Assembly (NCBI GenBank): GCA_021383565.1 | Contig: CP079699.1 | Coordinates: forward strand, 2,046,001-2,110,000 | From: Levilactobacillus brevis | Lineage (GTDB): Bacteria > Bacillota > Bacilli > Lactobacillales > Lactobacillaceae | Length of the DNA stretch: 64,000 nucleotides | Direction: 5' to 3' | Part shown: positions 56,264-64,000 of the stretch, one piece after another | How the letters are laid out: every line of letters starts with the position of its first letter | Position numbering within the stretch: the stretch's first letter is position 1 | Translations under genes and position numbers: made by a program | The notes under the pieces: model-generated | What the model was told of the DNA's origin: nothing | Database searches by the model: none | The model's input: only the letters and a program-made list of their open reading frames with translations

Positions 56264-57118
56264 ATGACGACGACTATCTCGGATTTTACGACGACGGTGA
56301 CACGACTAGGACACCTTTTGCAGGTTCGGCGTCAGGCAGTGGGGATGCCTCCGGCCGTGTTAGCCGCGGGCATTTGCGCGCAATCCATGATTACGCAAAT
56401 CGAACAGGGGACGGAAATTCCCAATGCCATTCTGTTGGCCCGGTTATGTGATCGGTTAGGGTTGCCATTGGCACAGGGGCTTAAGCAGAACTATCCGATT
56501 CGGCGCCTTCCCATATTTAGCCGCAAGGTCCACCGACTCTATGCGCAACGCAAATTTGCGGAGCTGATGGCCTACATGGAGAAGCCGGAGAAGGTGAAGG
56601 TTTTGAAAACGGACGAGGACTTGAAAACGTACTATTACTACTACAGTTGTGCAGTTTATCAGGCAACGCAGGACACGGCGACGGCTTTACGCAACTTACA
56701 TACGGCCCGGACCATGATGATACCCCAACGGCCCAATCGTTATCGAACGCTGGAACTTTTAATCATGGCAATGGAAAACAGCCTACAGGCGCTAATCACG
56801 AATAAGCCTGATTTCAGTGTGTTTGATGATCTTTTGCGAATTATTCGGGAGAAACGCTTGCTGGAGGTCAATGAAAATATCGGAATTATTTATAATCAGT
56901 ATGCGCGAACTTGCTTGGCATTAAATCAGCCTGAGCGGGCGATTCCAGTACTCATTGAAGGCATTAAGTGGACAGTCGCCCAGAACTCGCAGTATTTATT
57001 ACTAGACGACTACTATCTGCTGGTTCAAGCCTACGCGGGAACCCAACCGGTAGCGTCAGCAGCAAAAGAAGTGGCGACGACGTTCAAGCCAGCTGCCGAT
57101 CAGGGGGAATTGTCATGA
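56264..57118 (+). CDS. RNPP/Rgg-like helix-turn-helix and TPR regulator
   Basis: 284 aa. An N-terminal XRE-type helix-turn-helix (LGHLLQVRRQAVGMPPAVLA, SMITQIEQGTEIPNAILLARL) covers about 12-70; the rest is helical with TPR-like pairs (YYYYYSCAVYQATQDTATALRNL, NQYARTCLALNQPERAIPVLIEG). This is the layout of Rgg/MutR and PlcR-type proteins that bind short peptides. GGGGAGG precedes the ATG. It follows two surface protein genes and may regulate them. The stop codon overlaps the next ORF by 4 nt (ATGA). Confidence 0.8.
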   Translation: MTTTISDFTTTVTRLGHLLQVRRQAVGMPPAVLAAGICAQSMITQIEQGTEIPNAILLARLCDRLGLPLAQGLKQNYPIRRLPIFSRKVHRLYAQRKFAELMAYMEKPEKVKVLKTDEDLKTYYYYYSCAVYQATQDTATALRNLHTARTMMIPQRPNRYRTLELLIMAMENSLQALITNKPDFSVFDDLLRIIREKRLLEVNENIGIIYNQYARTCLALNQPERAIPVLIEGIKWTVAQNSQYLLLDDYYLLVQAYAGTQPVASAAKEVATTFKPAADQGELS

Positions 57119-57240
57119 TGAGTGAATGGGCAGCCATCCAAGAAACGTTATTTTTGATGAATGATGGTCTACCGCGGGATGCGCTGAAGGCGGAAGATAC
57201 GGCAACGCAATCAGCAGGATCCGCCAAGAAAGGTAATTAG
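57115..57240 (+). CDS. 41-aa ORF overlapping the regulator stop codon
   Basis: Starts at ATG 57115 in an ATGA overlap with the regulator, which implies translational coupling; the regulator's AGGGGGAA is near enough to serve as ribosome site. Product MMSEWAAIQETLFLMNDGLP..., acidic in the middle, with a basic end (AKKGN). There is no hydrophobic signal segment, so it does not look like a classic Phr or SHP precursor. Unknown function. Confidence 0.55.
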   Translation: MMSEWAAIQETLFLMNDGLPRDALKAEDTATQSAGSAKKGN

Positions 57241-57374
57241 ACCCCAGCCTGTCGCGGTTTGGTCGTGCTACACATGACCGAAAGTTAATTAATTTTAAAA
57301 AAATAAAAAATTTAACGCCTTTTTGCGGAGTTAAGGAGTGTAACATCAGGCAGCGCTAGTCGGTCGGCCCCGAT

Positions 57375-57403
57375 TTGCCTAACTAAATGTTTTATGCTAT
57401 ACT
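57375..57403 (+). promoter_or_regulatory. Promoter of rpsF operon
   Basis: TTGCCT (57375-57380), 17 nt, TATACT (57398-57403). Confidence 0.8.
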
Positions 57404-57409
57404 ACTAGC

Positions 57410-57494
57410 TTGTGAGTATCTGGCTTTCGCTAGAGTCTCTCCTTGCTCCCGCATTGCAGCGGGGGCCTGAAGTCCATAAGGAGGTGTAACATTC
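57410..57494 (+). promoter_or_regulatory. rpsF leader, probable S6:S18 binding motif
   Basis: The leader holds a CCCGC/GCGGG hairpin (about 57449-57466) and a CCTGAAG loop sequence ahead of AAGGAGG. In Bacillota the rpsF leader is bound by the S6:S18 complex for feedback control. Assignment by position and shape only. Confidence 0.45.
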
Positions 57495-57791
57495 ATGGAA
57501 ACTACTAAATACGAAATTACCTACATCATTCGTCCAGACCTTGACGATGCCGCAAAGACCGCTTTGGTTGAACGCTTCGACAAGTTGCTTAAGGATAACG
57601 GTGCTGACATCCTTGATTCAAAGGATTGGTCCAAGCGTCGTTTTGCTTACGAAATTGGCGGTTTTAACGAAGGTATCTACCACGTTATCACGTTAAACGC
57701 TAATGACGATGCAGCCTTGAACGAATTTGACCGTTTATCCAAGATCAATGACAGTATCTTACGTCACATGATCGTTAAGCGCGAAGACTAA
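57495..57791 (+). CDS. rpsF: 30S ribosomal protein S6
   Basis: 98 aa, beginning [21 protein letters not shown]; the usual S6 length and start. It binds 16S rRNA with S18. AAGGAGG precedes the ATG. First gene of the rpsF-ssb-rpsR operon; 42 nt to ssb. In relatives it is often next to gyrA; here about 6.8 kb separate them. Confidence 0.99.
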   Translation: METTKYEITYIIRPDLDDAAKTALVERFDKLLKDNGADILDSKDWSKRRFAYEIGGFNEGIYHVITLNANDDAALNEFDRLSKINDSILRHMIVKRED

Positions 57792-57832
57792 TTTGACTTT
57801 AAACTTTTAATTTTGAGAGGAGTTATTCAGCA

Positions 57833-58399
57833 ATGATCAACCGAGTAGTACTAACTGGCCGACTGACACGGGATGTTGACTTACGATACACCCAAGGCGG
57901 TGCTGCTGTTGCCACGTTTACCTTGGCCGTTGATCGGCGGTTCACCAACAAATCTGGTGAACGGGAAGCTGATTTCATAAGTTGTGTCATCTGGCGCAAG
58001 TCCGCGGAAAACTTTGCGAACTTCTTCCACAAGGGTTCCCTTGTTGGGATTGAAGGTCGGATTCAAACCCGGAATTATGAAAATCAACAAGGCCAACGGG
58101 TTTACGTTACCGAAGTTGTTGTCGAGGACTTTTCATTCCTCGAACCACGTTCTCGCAACGCGAACAACAATGCCGGTAACAACAACTACGGCGGTAACCC
58201 AGCGAATAATGCTCCTCAACAGAATCAGAATCAAAATGCCAATCCATTTACGAGTGGGAACCCGTCCTCGACGGCCCCAGCGCAAAATTCGAATCCGGCA
58301 GCGAACAACAACGGCAACAATGCTGGGAACAACTCAGCTGATCCGTTTGCGAACACTGGCGATTCAATTGACATTTCCGATGATGATTTACCGTTCTAA
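57833..58399 (+). CDS. ssb: Single-stranded DNA-binding protein
   Basis: 188 aa. N-terminal OB fold ([20 protein letters not shown] ... [21 protein letters not shown]) to about residue 105, then a flexible Asn/Gln/Pro-rich linker and the acidic tail ISDDDLPF that recruits partner proteins. GAGAGGAG lies before the ATG. Between rpsF and rpsR as usual. Confidence 0.99.
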   Translation: MINRVVLTGRLTRDVDLRYTQGGAAVATFTLAVDRRFTNKSGEREADFISCVIWRKSAENFANFFHKGSLVGIEGRIQTRNYENQQGQRVYVTEVVVEDFSFLEPRSRNANNNAGNNNYGGNPANNAPQQNQNQNANPFTSGNPSSTAPAQNSNPAANNNGNNAGNNSADPFANTGDSIDISDDDLPF

Positions 58400-58427
58400 A
58401 CACTAAAATACGAGGAGGGAATTTCTC

Positions 58428-58664
58428 ATGGCAGGACAACGTCGTGGCGGCCGTCGCCGTCGTAAGGTTGACTTTATTGCAGCCAACCACATCGAATACA
58501 TTGATTACAAGGATACTGACTTATTACGTCGGTTCATCTCCGAACGGGGTAAGATTTTACCACGCCGGGTAACTGGTACTAGTGCCAAGAACCAACGGAA
58601 GTTAACTATTGCTATCAAGCGTTCACGGATCATGGGCTTAATGCCATTCGTTAGCGAAGAGTAG
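58428..58664 (+). CDS. rpsR: 30S ribosomal protein S18
   Basis: 78 aa, with [40 protein letters not shown] and [13 protein letters not shown]. Standard S18. GAGGAGGG precedes the ATG. Last gene of the operon, with a strong terminator. Confidence 0.99.
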   Translation: MAGQRRGGRRRRKVDFIAANHIEYIDYKDTDLLRRFISERGKILPRRVTGTSAKNQRKLTIAIKRSRIMGLMPFVSEE

Positions 58665-58670
58665 TCGATT

Positions 58671-58704
58671 AAGGACTGACACTTAGGTGTTGGTCCTTTT
58701 TTTT
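58671..58704 (+). terminator. Terminator of rpsF-ssb-rpsR operon
   Basis: AAGGACTGACAC pairs with GTGTTGGTCCTT, followed by T6. Confidence 0.95.
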
Positions 58705-58712
58705 GGCCAAAA

Positions 58713-58745
58713 TTTAAAAACGCAACTAAATTCGTTAGTTGCGCC
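58713..58745 (-). terminator. Hairpin with T run on the minus strand, no gene assigned
   Basis: On the minus strand GCGCAACTAA pairs with TTAGTTGCGT, followed by TTTT. No minus-strand gene lies to its right before the plus-strand gldA gene, so it may block antisense transcription. Confidence 0.6.
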
Positions 58746-58845
58746 CAGCCACTACCCCAATTCCCAATTAAATAAGTATTTAGCTTAGCTTCTGGCCCGT
58801 TTTCAGTAGACTGAAGGTATCAACTTAACATTGGAGGTCTAGGAA

Positions 58846-59955
58846 ATGATTACTGCTTTTGCAAGTCCCTCGACGTATGTTCAGGGAGATCGGCTGTTGC
58901 CTCACGCCGCGCGGTATATCGTGCCGTTTGGGGATCATGGGCTCATAATTGCTGATGACATTGTTTGGGAGTTGATTGGTGGGCAGTTCTATCAGAACTT
59001 GACGGCAGATGGATTGAAGATTGAACACGTTCATTTCAATGGTGAAAGTTCGCCGGAAGAGATCGCGCGGATTCAGGCCATTGGGCAGGAAAAAGACGCC
59101 AAGTTCGTGATTGCCCTGGGCTGTGGTAAGACCAATGACACGACCAAGGCCGTTGGCGACAAGCTACACGTGCCGGTGGTCATCGTGCCAACCTTGGCAT
59201 CTAACGACTCACCCTGCACGCGCCTGAGCGTCCTGTACTCGGCCAACGGGGAGTTTCTCAAGTATCAATTCTACGATAAGAATCCCGATCTCGTGTTGGT
59301 CGATTCGACCGTGATTGCCGGTGCGCCGGTACGGTTCTTAATCGATGGCATTGCCGATGCCCTGTCGACCAACGTCGAGGCCCAGACGGTTGCCCGAGCC
59401 CGCGCGACCACGTTACTGCCGCTACAGACGGATCAGACGGCGGCCGGCATTGCGCTAGCGGAGAAATGCGAAGATCTACTCTTTAAATACACGCAACAGG
59501 CCGTTTCCGCCGCGGCCAACCACGTGGTGACGCCGGCGCTCGCCCACATTATCGAGGCCAATATTTTGTTGAGTGGGGTCGGCGCCGAAAGCTCTGGTCT
59601 GGCCGCGGCTCATAGCTTTCAAAACGGTTTAACCGCACTGTCGGGAGACGTTCATCGCCTCTCACACGGGCAGAAAGTCGCCTTTGGGACGCTAGTGAAC
59701 CTAGTACTCGAGGGGGCCAGCGACGATCAATTCCAGCGTTATCTGGAGTTTGAAGCCAATCTGGGGCTCCCGACCACGCTAGCGGACCTGCATTTGGACG
59801 AGGCGACCGATGACGATCTCATGAAGGTAGCCAAACTCACCGTCCAACCCGGCGAAACGATTCACAACATGGGCTTTGCCGTGACAGCCCGCGACGTCTT
59901 CTGTGCGATCAAGGCGACCGATGAGCTCTCCCGCCAAATCTTACGCCAATTCTAA
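58846..59955 (+). CDS. gldA: Glycerol dehydrogenase
   Basis: 369 aa, iron/zinc-type alcohol dehydrogenase family. The nucleotide loop is GCGKTNDTTKAV, where the typical form is GGGKTLDTAKAV; PTLASNDSPCTRLSVLY follows. Metal ligands are the Asp in DGIADAL and His in AAAHSFQNGLTAL and LSHGQKVAFG. It oxidises glycerol to dihydroxyacetone with NAD+, or works in reverse for redox balance. TTGGAGG lies before the ATG. Alone, with its own terminator. Confidence 0.93.
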   Translation: MITAFASPSTYVQGDRLLPHAARYIVPFGDHGLIIADDIVWELIGGQFYQNLTADGLKIEHVHFNGESSPEEIARIQAIGQEKDAKFVIALGCGKTNDTTKAVGDKLHVPVVIVPTLASNDSPCTRLSVLYSANGEFLKYQFYDKNPDLVLVDSTVIAGAPVRFLIDGIADALSTNVEAQTVARARATTLLPLQTDQTAAGIALAEKCEDLLFKYTQQAVSAAANHVVTPALAHIIEANILLSGVGAESSGLAAAHSFQNGLTALSGDVHRLSHGQKVAFGTLVNLVLEGASDDQFQRYLEFEANLGLPTTLADLHLDEATDDDLMKVAKLTVQPGETIHNMGFAVTARDVFCAIKATDELSRQILRQF

Positions 59956-59994
59956 ATCGTTATCCCAATTTTAGCTGATTTATCGGTCTAATTT

Positions 59995-60027
59995 AGAAGT
60001 CGCTGGTCACTTGCCAGCGACTTCTTT
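59995..60027 (+). terminator. Terminator after gldA
   Basis: AGAAGTCGCTGG pairs perfectly with CCAGCGACTTCT, followed by TT. Confidence 0.85.
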
Positions 60028-60171
60028 AGATCACGGCTTATTTCTGTCACTGCACCCATCCTATCCCTGAAACTGAGGAAGTCTTCCTCAGTTTAACGGA
60101 AATAAGATGAATGTCAACTGGTAAATCGTTAACATAACGAAATAAATATTTAGTCAATCAGCGATAACCAG

Positions 60172-60222
60172 AAAAACGCAGTGCAAGCGCACCAGGGGTC
60201 GGATCCCGTGTGCCTGCACTGC
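60172..60222 (-). terminator. Terminator of amidohydrolase gene
   Basis: On the minus strand GCAGTGCAGGC pairs with GCTTGCACTGC, followed by GTTTTT. Confidence 0.8.
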
Positions 60223-60235
60223 ATTTTAACGTGAG

Positions 60236-61420
60236 TTAGAATTCCCGGTGACCGCCCAAGTAGACCTGTTTATCGGCTTGAACAACGGCGGCGGTGTCGG
60301 CCAACGGATCGGCCTTGAGCACCTGGAAATCGGCGAATTTGCCAACCTCGAGGGTCCCGTATTCCTGATCAACACCCATGAGCGCGGCGGAATTGCGGGT
60401 GGAACACTGGTAAGCCTGCGCCGGGGTCATGCCTAATTTGGTTAGGAGACCGAACTCCTGGGGGGTCAGGTCAAACCCATTAAAGGGCGTTCCCGCGTCG
60501 GTGCCACAGGTGAACTTGACTCCCAGTTGAAAGGCGCGCCGCATGTTGACGTAGGTATCGTCCAGCGCATCGGCGGCCTTCTTGACTTCCCAATCGGGCA
60601 GCACGCCGGGGCCTTGTTCGGGGATAACCCATTCGGCGATGAGGGTTGGCGTGAGGTAGGTGCCCTGTTGCACCATCTGGCGGGCCTCATCTTCGGTGAC
60701 GTAGAAGCCGTGTTCTACAGAGTCCACGCCGGCGTCCAAGGCGTTTTGGATACCCGGATTTCCCTCGGCATGCGCGGCCACGACCCGACGTTTGTGGTGG
60801 GCTTCCTCAACGGCGACGTGCATTTCGGCGACGGAGAGCTGGGCGTCCTCCATGAAATCATTCGGCGTCATGACGCCGCCGGTCGCCATAACCTTGATGC
60901 TTTCGGCCCCGTTCTTAAAGGCGGTTCGGACCGCCTTACGCATTTCGTCCGGAGAATCGACCGCGTGACCACCATGGGGTGAATCGCCATGGCCCCCGGT
61001 CATCGAAAAGGCCTTGCCCGAGGTCAGCATGTGGGGCGTGTGGGGGAGTTGGCCGGACTGTTGGAGTCGCTTGAGTTTGACGTCGGCATCGTAGCCGGTT
61101 CCGCATCCCCGCACGTAGGTCACGCCGGATTTAAGTAGCGTCTGAAGATTGGTAAAGGCGAGTACACCCGCCTCGGCCTCGGAATGTTCCTTGCCCTGAA
61201 GCGACTGGGGATCGGCGGTGACGTGGACGTGAACGTTCATAAAGCCCGGCATGACATACTGCCCGTTGAGGTCCACGCTGGTGTCGGCGGCTGCGGGCGT
61301 GCCCTGCCCACGGTCGACCAATTTGCCGGAGTCATTATCGACGGTGAACCAGGCGTTGGCTTGGTTCTGGTCGTTGGTACCATCGAATAGCGTAAGGTTA
61401 AAGAATGTGGTTTTGGTCAT
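60236..61420 (-). CDS. Amidohydrolase family protein (imidazolonepropionase/prolidase-like)
   Basis: 394 aa. Metal-binding His64 and His66 in MNVHVHVTAD, KVMATGGVMTP (metal-bridging Lys), His in VAAHAEGN and VEHGFYV, and the catalytic Asp in CGTDAGTPF. The long GGHGDSPHGG segment is typical of the Xaa-Pro/imidazolonepropionase-related branch. It hydrolyses an amide bond in a cyclic or dipeptide substrate that cannot be named. AGGAGG lies before the ATG. Cytoplasmic. It is separated from oppA by about 195 nt. Confidence 0.88.
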   Translation of the reverse strand: MTKTTFFNLTLFDGTNDQNQANAWFTVDNDSGKLVDRGQGTPAAADTSVDLNGQYVMPGFMNVHVHVTADPQSLQGKEHSEAEAGVLAFTNLQTLLKSGVTYVRGCGTGYDADVKLKRLQQSGQLPHTPHMLTSGKAFSMTGGHGDSPHGGHAVDSPDEMRKAVRTAFKNGAESIKVMATGGVMTPNDFMEDAQLSVAEMHVAVEEAHHKRRVVAAHAEGNPGIQNALDAGVDSVEHGFYVTEDEARQMVQQGTYLTPTLIAEWVIPEQGPGVLPDWEVKKAADALDDTYVNMRRAFQLGVKFTCGTDAGTPFNGFDLTPQEFGLLTKLGMTPAQAYQCSTRNSAALMGVDQEYGTLEVGKFADFQVLKADPLADTAAVVQADKQVYLGGHREF

Positions 61421-61614
61421 AAGATTGCCTCCTGAATATTAGGGATTAAATGAAGACGGTCAATAAAATCTAGTCTGGTGGGACGCCGCACAGCCCCGGT
61501 ATTTCCTAGAATCAACACCACGAAAAACATTTGAGGATGTCGGTGTGGTGCGGGTCGTTGGAAATGCGGATACGGGCGGCGTTGCCGATGGCTTAATCGT
61601 TTAGCGGATCGACT

Positions 61615-63216
61615 TTACTTCCAATAAGCATATTTATACTGAGCGGCGTGGAGCAGGGTGTCCTTGAGACCACCAACATCCTTGCTGACGAGCTTGGCTT
61701 GGGACGGCTGATACAGGGGAATGTAACCCTTGACGGCCATGAGCCGTTGGTTAGCGTCCATCAGCGTGTTGTAGCGCGTGAGGCCCGTCTCGTTTTCCGC
61801 CTTGGCGAGCAGTTGATTGAAGGTCGGGTCGTTCCAGCCCGTGAAGTTGACCGAGTTCCCCTTGGCCGCCAAATCAAGGAAGTCTGAGGCGTCGAGTAAA
61901 TTGGTGGACCAGCCTGTCAGATTGAGATCAAAGGTGCCGGCGAAGTCTCGCGCCACGTGTTGCGCGTGGGGGATGGAGGTCGTGGTAACCGTGAGACCCT
62001 TGAAGTTTTTCTCCATGACGGATTGAAGGTAGGTGCCCACGTGTTTGTCATCATCGGTATCGTCGGTCAACAGATTCAGTGTGACCTTAGTCTTACCGGT
62101 CTCCTTTAAGTATTTGGCCCAGTAGGTCTTGGCCTTGGCAACGTCAGTGGGGAGAAGATTGCCCAGTTGGGTGGCCATGTCTTCGCCTGTCTTCGGGTTG
62201 GCCTGATCCCCGCGGGGAACGGCACTGAGGGCGGGCTTGGACCCGTCTTGGAGTACCTTGCTAGTCAGCGTCTTTCTGTTCGTCACGTAGGAGATCGCTT
62301 GGCGCAGATTCTCAGAGTTCGTTGCGGACCGCTTACTGTTCACGTAGAGGTACTGGAGTCGACCCTGCAACGTCTGATGGAGCTCGCGGTTATTGGCGTT
62401 GGCTCGGACGTATTGGCTGCTAACGGTGGTCTCCTGGACCTTACCGCTCTTAAATAAAGTGGCTGCGGTGCTTTCATCCTTGGTGACGGCGACCTTGACC
62501 TTCTTGATCTTGACGTCCTTGGCGTTCCAGTAGTGGGTGTTCTTCACGTACGTCCAGGACGAGTTGCTTCCGGTCCAGCCGACCAACTTGTAGGCACCGT
62601 TACTCATGGTCTTGGTGGCGTTGGTGCCGTACTTCTGGCCGTATTTCTTCACGGTGGCGGTATTCAACGGGTAGTAGTCGGAAACGAGGTCGTTGAAATA
62701 AGGGACGGCCTTACTGAGGGTGATTTGAAGTTTAGTCTTGCTGAGGGCCTTGACGCCTAGCGTTGAAGGGTCGGCCTTACCATTCTGGATGGCCGTGTAG
62801 CCGGTGATGGCCGACAGCTTGTTGGCGTACTGGGCCTTGGTCTTCGGGGCGACCCAGCGACGCAGCGAGGTCACAAAGTCTTGGGCGGTGACGGCCTGAC
62901 CGTTAGCCCATTTGGCGTTCTGCCGTAGGTTAAAGGTGTAGGTCTTGCCGTGGTTGGTGGGCGTGACGACCTTGGTGGCTACGCCCGCGACGATTTTACC
63001 GTTTTGATTGTAAGTGTAGAGACCTTCCATGGTTTGCGAGATGACGCTGCCACTGTTGGTGTCGGTCGACTTGTTGGGGTCGGCGGTGGCGGGTTCGCTG
63101 GGAAGGGTAACGTTTAGCGTCCGATTCTTGGTGGTGTTACCGGCAGCGTTGCCGCAGCCACTCAGGGTGACGAGTAAGAGTAGGGCAAGCGGCGCGGTTA
63201 GAGCAAGATGTTTCAT
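61615..63216 (-). CDS. Peptide ABC transporter substrate-binding lipoprotein (OppA-like)
   Basis: 533 aa. Lipobox LSGC gives lipidated Cys21. Solute-binding family 5 pattern: ADPNKSTDTNSGSVISQTMEGLYTYN near residue 45-70 and YTFNLRQNAKWANGQAVTAQDFV around residue 110. It captures oligopeptides outside the membrane. No oppBCDF genes are beside it, so it must use a permease elsewhere. GGAGG precedes the ATG. A T-box leader upstream ties it to amino acid supply. Confidence 0.92.
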   Translation of the reverse strand: MKHLALTAPLALLLLVTLSGCGNAAGNTTKNRTLNVTLPSEPATADPNKSTDTNSGSVISQTMEGLYTYNQNGKIVAGVATKVVTPTNHGKTYTFNLRQNAKWANGQAVTAQDFVTSLRRWVAPKTKAQYANKLSAITGYTAIQNGKADPSTLGVKALSKTKLQITLSKAVPYFNDLVSDYYPLNTATVKKYGQKYGTNATKTMSNGAYKLVGWTGSNSSWTYVKNTHYWNAKDVKIKKVKVAVTKDESTAATLFKSGKVQETTVSSQYVRANANNRELHQTLQGRLQYLYVNSKRSATNSENLRQAISYVTNRKTLTSKVLQDGSKPALSAVPRGDQANPKTGEDMATQLGNLLPTDVAKAKTYWAKYLKETGKTKVTLNLLTDDTDDDKHVGTYLQSVMEKNFKGLTVTTTSIPHAQHVARDFAGTFDLNLTGWSTNLLDASDFLDLAAKGNSVNFTGWNDPTFNQLLAKAENETGLTRYNTLMDANQRLMAVKGYIPLYQPSQAKLVSKDVGGLKDTLLHAAQYKYAYWK

Positions 63217-63261
63217 CGAAAAACCTCCTAGAATACCAACTGATTAGAATGGTTCTGAAAT

Positions 63262-63608
63262 AAAAAAGCACCCTTACGGAAAAAATTCTCCGTAAGGGTG
63301 CAGTCTGCACGGTACCACCTTATTTTTTGCTACTCAAAAAGTAGCGCTATCCATGAACGGCGAGCTTCCTAGAGGGACGGCCCCAGAGTCTAGGATCTAC
63401 TGGGAAATCGAACCACACTCGCGATTCACTGCATTGATAACGGTTGCTACCGGTATAGACTTACTTTATTTTCAGCAAACAGCTCCGAAGGGATGTTCGC
63501 GCCGAAACCCTTGACCCGCTTGCACTAAACCGGGTTCGCTAACAAGGGGAAAATCGGTGCTACTGGACTTCATCATCACTTTTTAATTTTTCTAATCAAT
63601 TGTTAATA
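63262..63608 (-). promoter_or_regulatory. T-box riboswitch before the oppA-like gene
   Basis: On the minus strand the T-box core GGTGGTACCGTG (63308-63319) precedes a terminator: GCACCCTTACGGA (63268-63280) with TCCGTAAGGGTGC (63289-63301) and T6. About 290 nt of structured leader lies ahead. Uncharged tRNA should favour the antiterminator and raise expression. The bulge UGGU calls for a tRNA with A at position 73. I could not fix the specifier codon by eye. Confidence 0.92.
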
Positions 63609-63614
63609 ATTGCT

Positions 63615-63642
63615 AGTTTAGCACGAGAATTCAGAAAGTCAA
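63615..63642 (-). promoter_or_regulatory. Promoter of T-box/oppA transcript
   Basis: On the minus strand TTGACT (63637-63642), 16 nt, TAAACT (63615-63620) with TGC before the -10 box. Confidence 0.7.
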
Positions 63643-63702
63643 CCGGGATTTTAAAATTTAGTTGGCGCTTGACGACCAATTTAGCTGGCAGTCTATAAGT
63701 AG

Positions 63703-63718
63703 TGTTTCACATGAAACA
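63703..63718. promoter_or_regulatory. parS-like site (variant)
   Basis: TGTTTCACATGAAACA, one mismatch to the consensus and the reverse complement of the variant at 3061 and 29256. Confidence 0.5.
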
Positions 63719-63800
63719 TTTTCTGAAGGGAGATAATCTCCCGCAATAAAACTATCTTTTTACCCCCAAACCTCGTACACTGATCTCAGGAGGGGAGTAC

Positions 63801-64000
63801 ATGAAAAAAATACATAAATGGGCCCTGGCACTCGCCATCGCTTTGCTCGCGGTGGGCGGTCACGTGACGGCACAGGCGGCCACTAAAACCAAGGCCAAGG
63901 ATTTACCGCTCTACACGACCTACGTCCGGACCAAACACGCCATGGATATCGGCGCCAAGGAGAAAACCAAGACGGGCTATAAGCCGATTCACGTGAAGAA
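63801..64000 (+). CDS. Secreted protein, 5' part only
   Basis: ATG at 63801 after AGGAGGGGAG. Signal peptide MKKIHKWALALAIALLAVGG with the cleavage site near AQA-AT; the mature part begins Lys/Thr-rich and runs off the right edge after 66 codons. Too little remains to name a family. Confidence 0.75.
   Translation, partial: MKKIHKWALALAIALLAVGGHVTAQAATKTKAKDLPLYTTYVRTKHAMDIGAKEKTKTGYKPIHVK

Noticed and set aside
57113-57346. 77-aa minus-strand ORF antisense to the 41-codon ORF
   Set aside because: No ribosome site, and the product shows no family-like pattern; probably a shadow frame.

Overview
The window is a bacterial chromosome segment spanning the replication origin of a low-GC Gram-positive of the family Lactobacillaceae. 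The evidence is the ori gene set (rpmH-rnpA-yidC-jag-mnmE-mnmG on one side; dnaA-dnaN-yaaA-recF-gyrB-gyrA and rpsF-ssb-rpsR on the other), LPxTG/LPQTxE surface proteins, PepC, a GPH/GH43 xylo-oligosaccharide operon and a type I-E CRISPR repeat. GC content looks moderate (about half), which with the gene content suggests a Levilactobacillus (L. brevis group) species; the genus is an inference.

Layout. 1-8,612: a truncated YfhO-like membrane protein, a QueT transporter, and a minus-strand xylo-oligosaccharide module (AraC regulator, GPH symporter, GH43 beta-xylosidase) with a perfect cre site and a shared GTTGGT/ACCAAC promoter motif. 8,768-9,346: a type I-E CRISPR array (10 repeats, 9 spacers), with no cas gene in the window, transcribed leftward by its repeat orientation. 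9,552-24,816: accessory genes: cardiolipin synthase, a secreted nuclease, small membrane and lipoproteins, PepC, a flavin oxidoreductase with a divergent LysR regulator, an ABC-2 exporter with its TetR regulator, a MarR regulator, two tandem YczE-like paralogues, signal peptidase I, and an MFS drug transporter broken by one in-frame stop codon. 25,054-34,136: GH3 glycosidase, a condensation-fold protein, acyl-CoA thioesterase, GNAT, NAD(P)-binding protein, BrnQ, HAD nucleotidase, an orphan Phd-like antitoxin and small membrane proteins.

34,598-40,941 holds mnmG, mnmE, jag, yidC, rnpA and rpmH reading leftward away from the origin. The origin itself is bipartite: DnaA-box clusters lie on both sides of dnaA (41,109-41,378 and 42,938-43,030). 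dnaA to gyrA read rightward. Between gyrA and rpsF, which are normally adjacent, sits an insert of about 6.5 kb with two paralogous DUF285 (BspA-like) wall-anchored proteins, an intergenic structured element, and an RNPP/Rgg-like regulator whose stop codon overlaps the start of a 41-codon ORF. After rpsR come glycerol dehydrogenase, an amidohydrolase, an OppA-like lipoprotein behind a T-box leader, and the start of a secreted protein.

Six parS or parS-like 16-mers (TGTTTCACGTGAAACA and variants) are scattered from 3 kb to 63.7 kb, as expected for ParB loading around oriC. The usual rsmG-noc-parA-parB genes are not next to mnmG here. Much of the intergenic DNA carries rho-independent terminators, listed individually.
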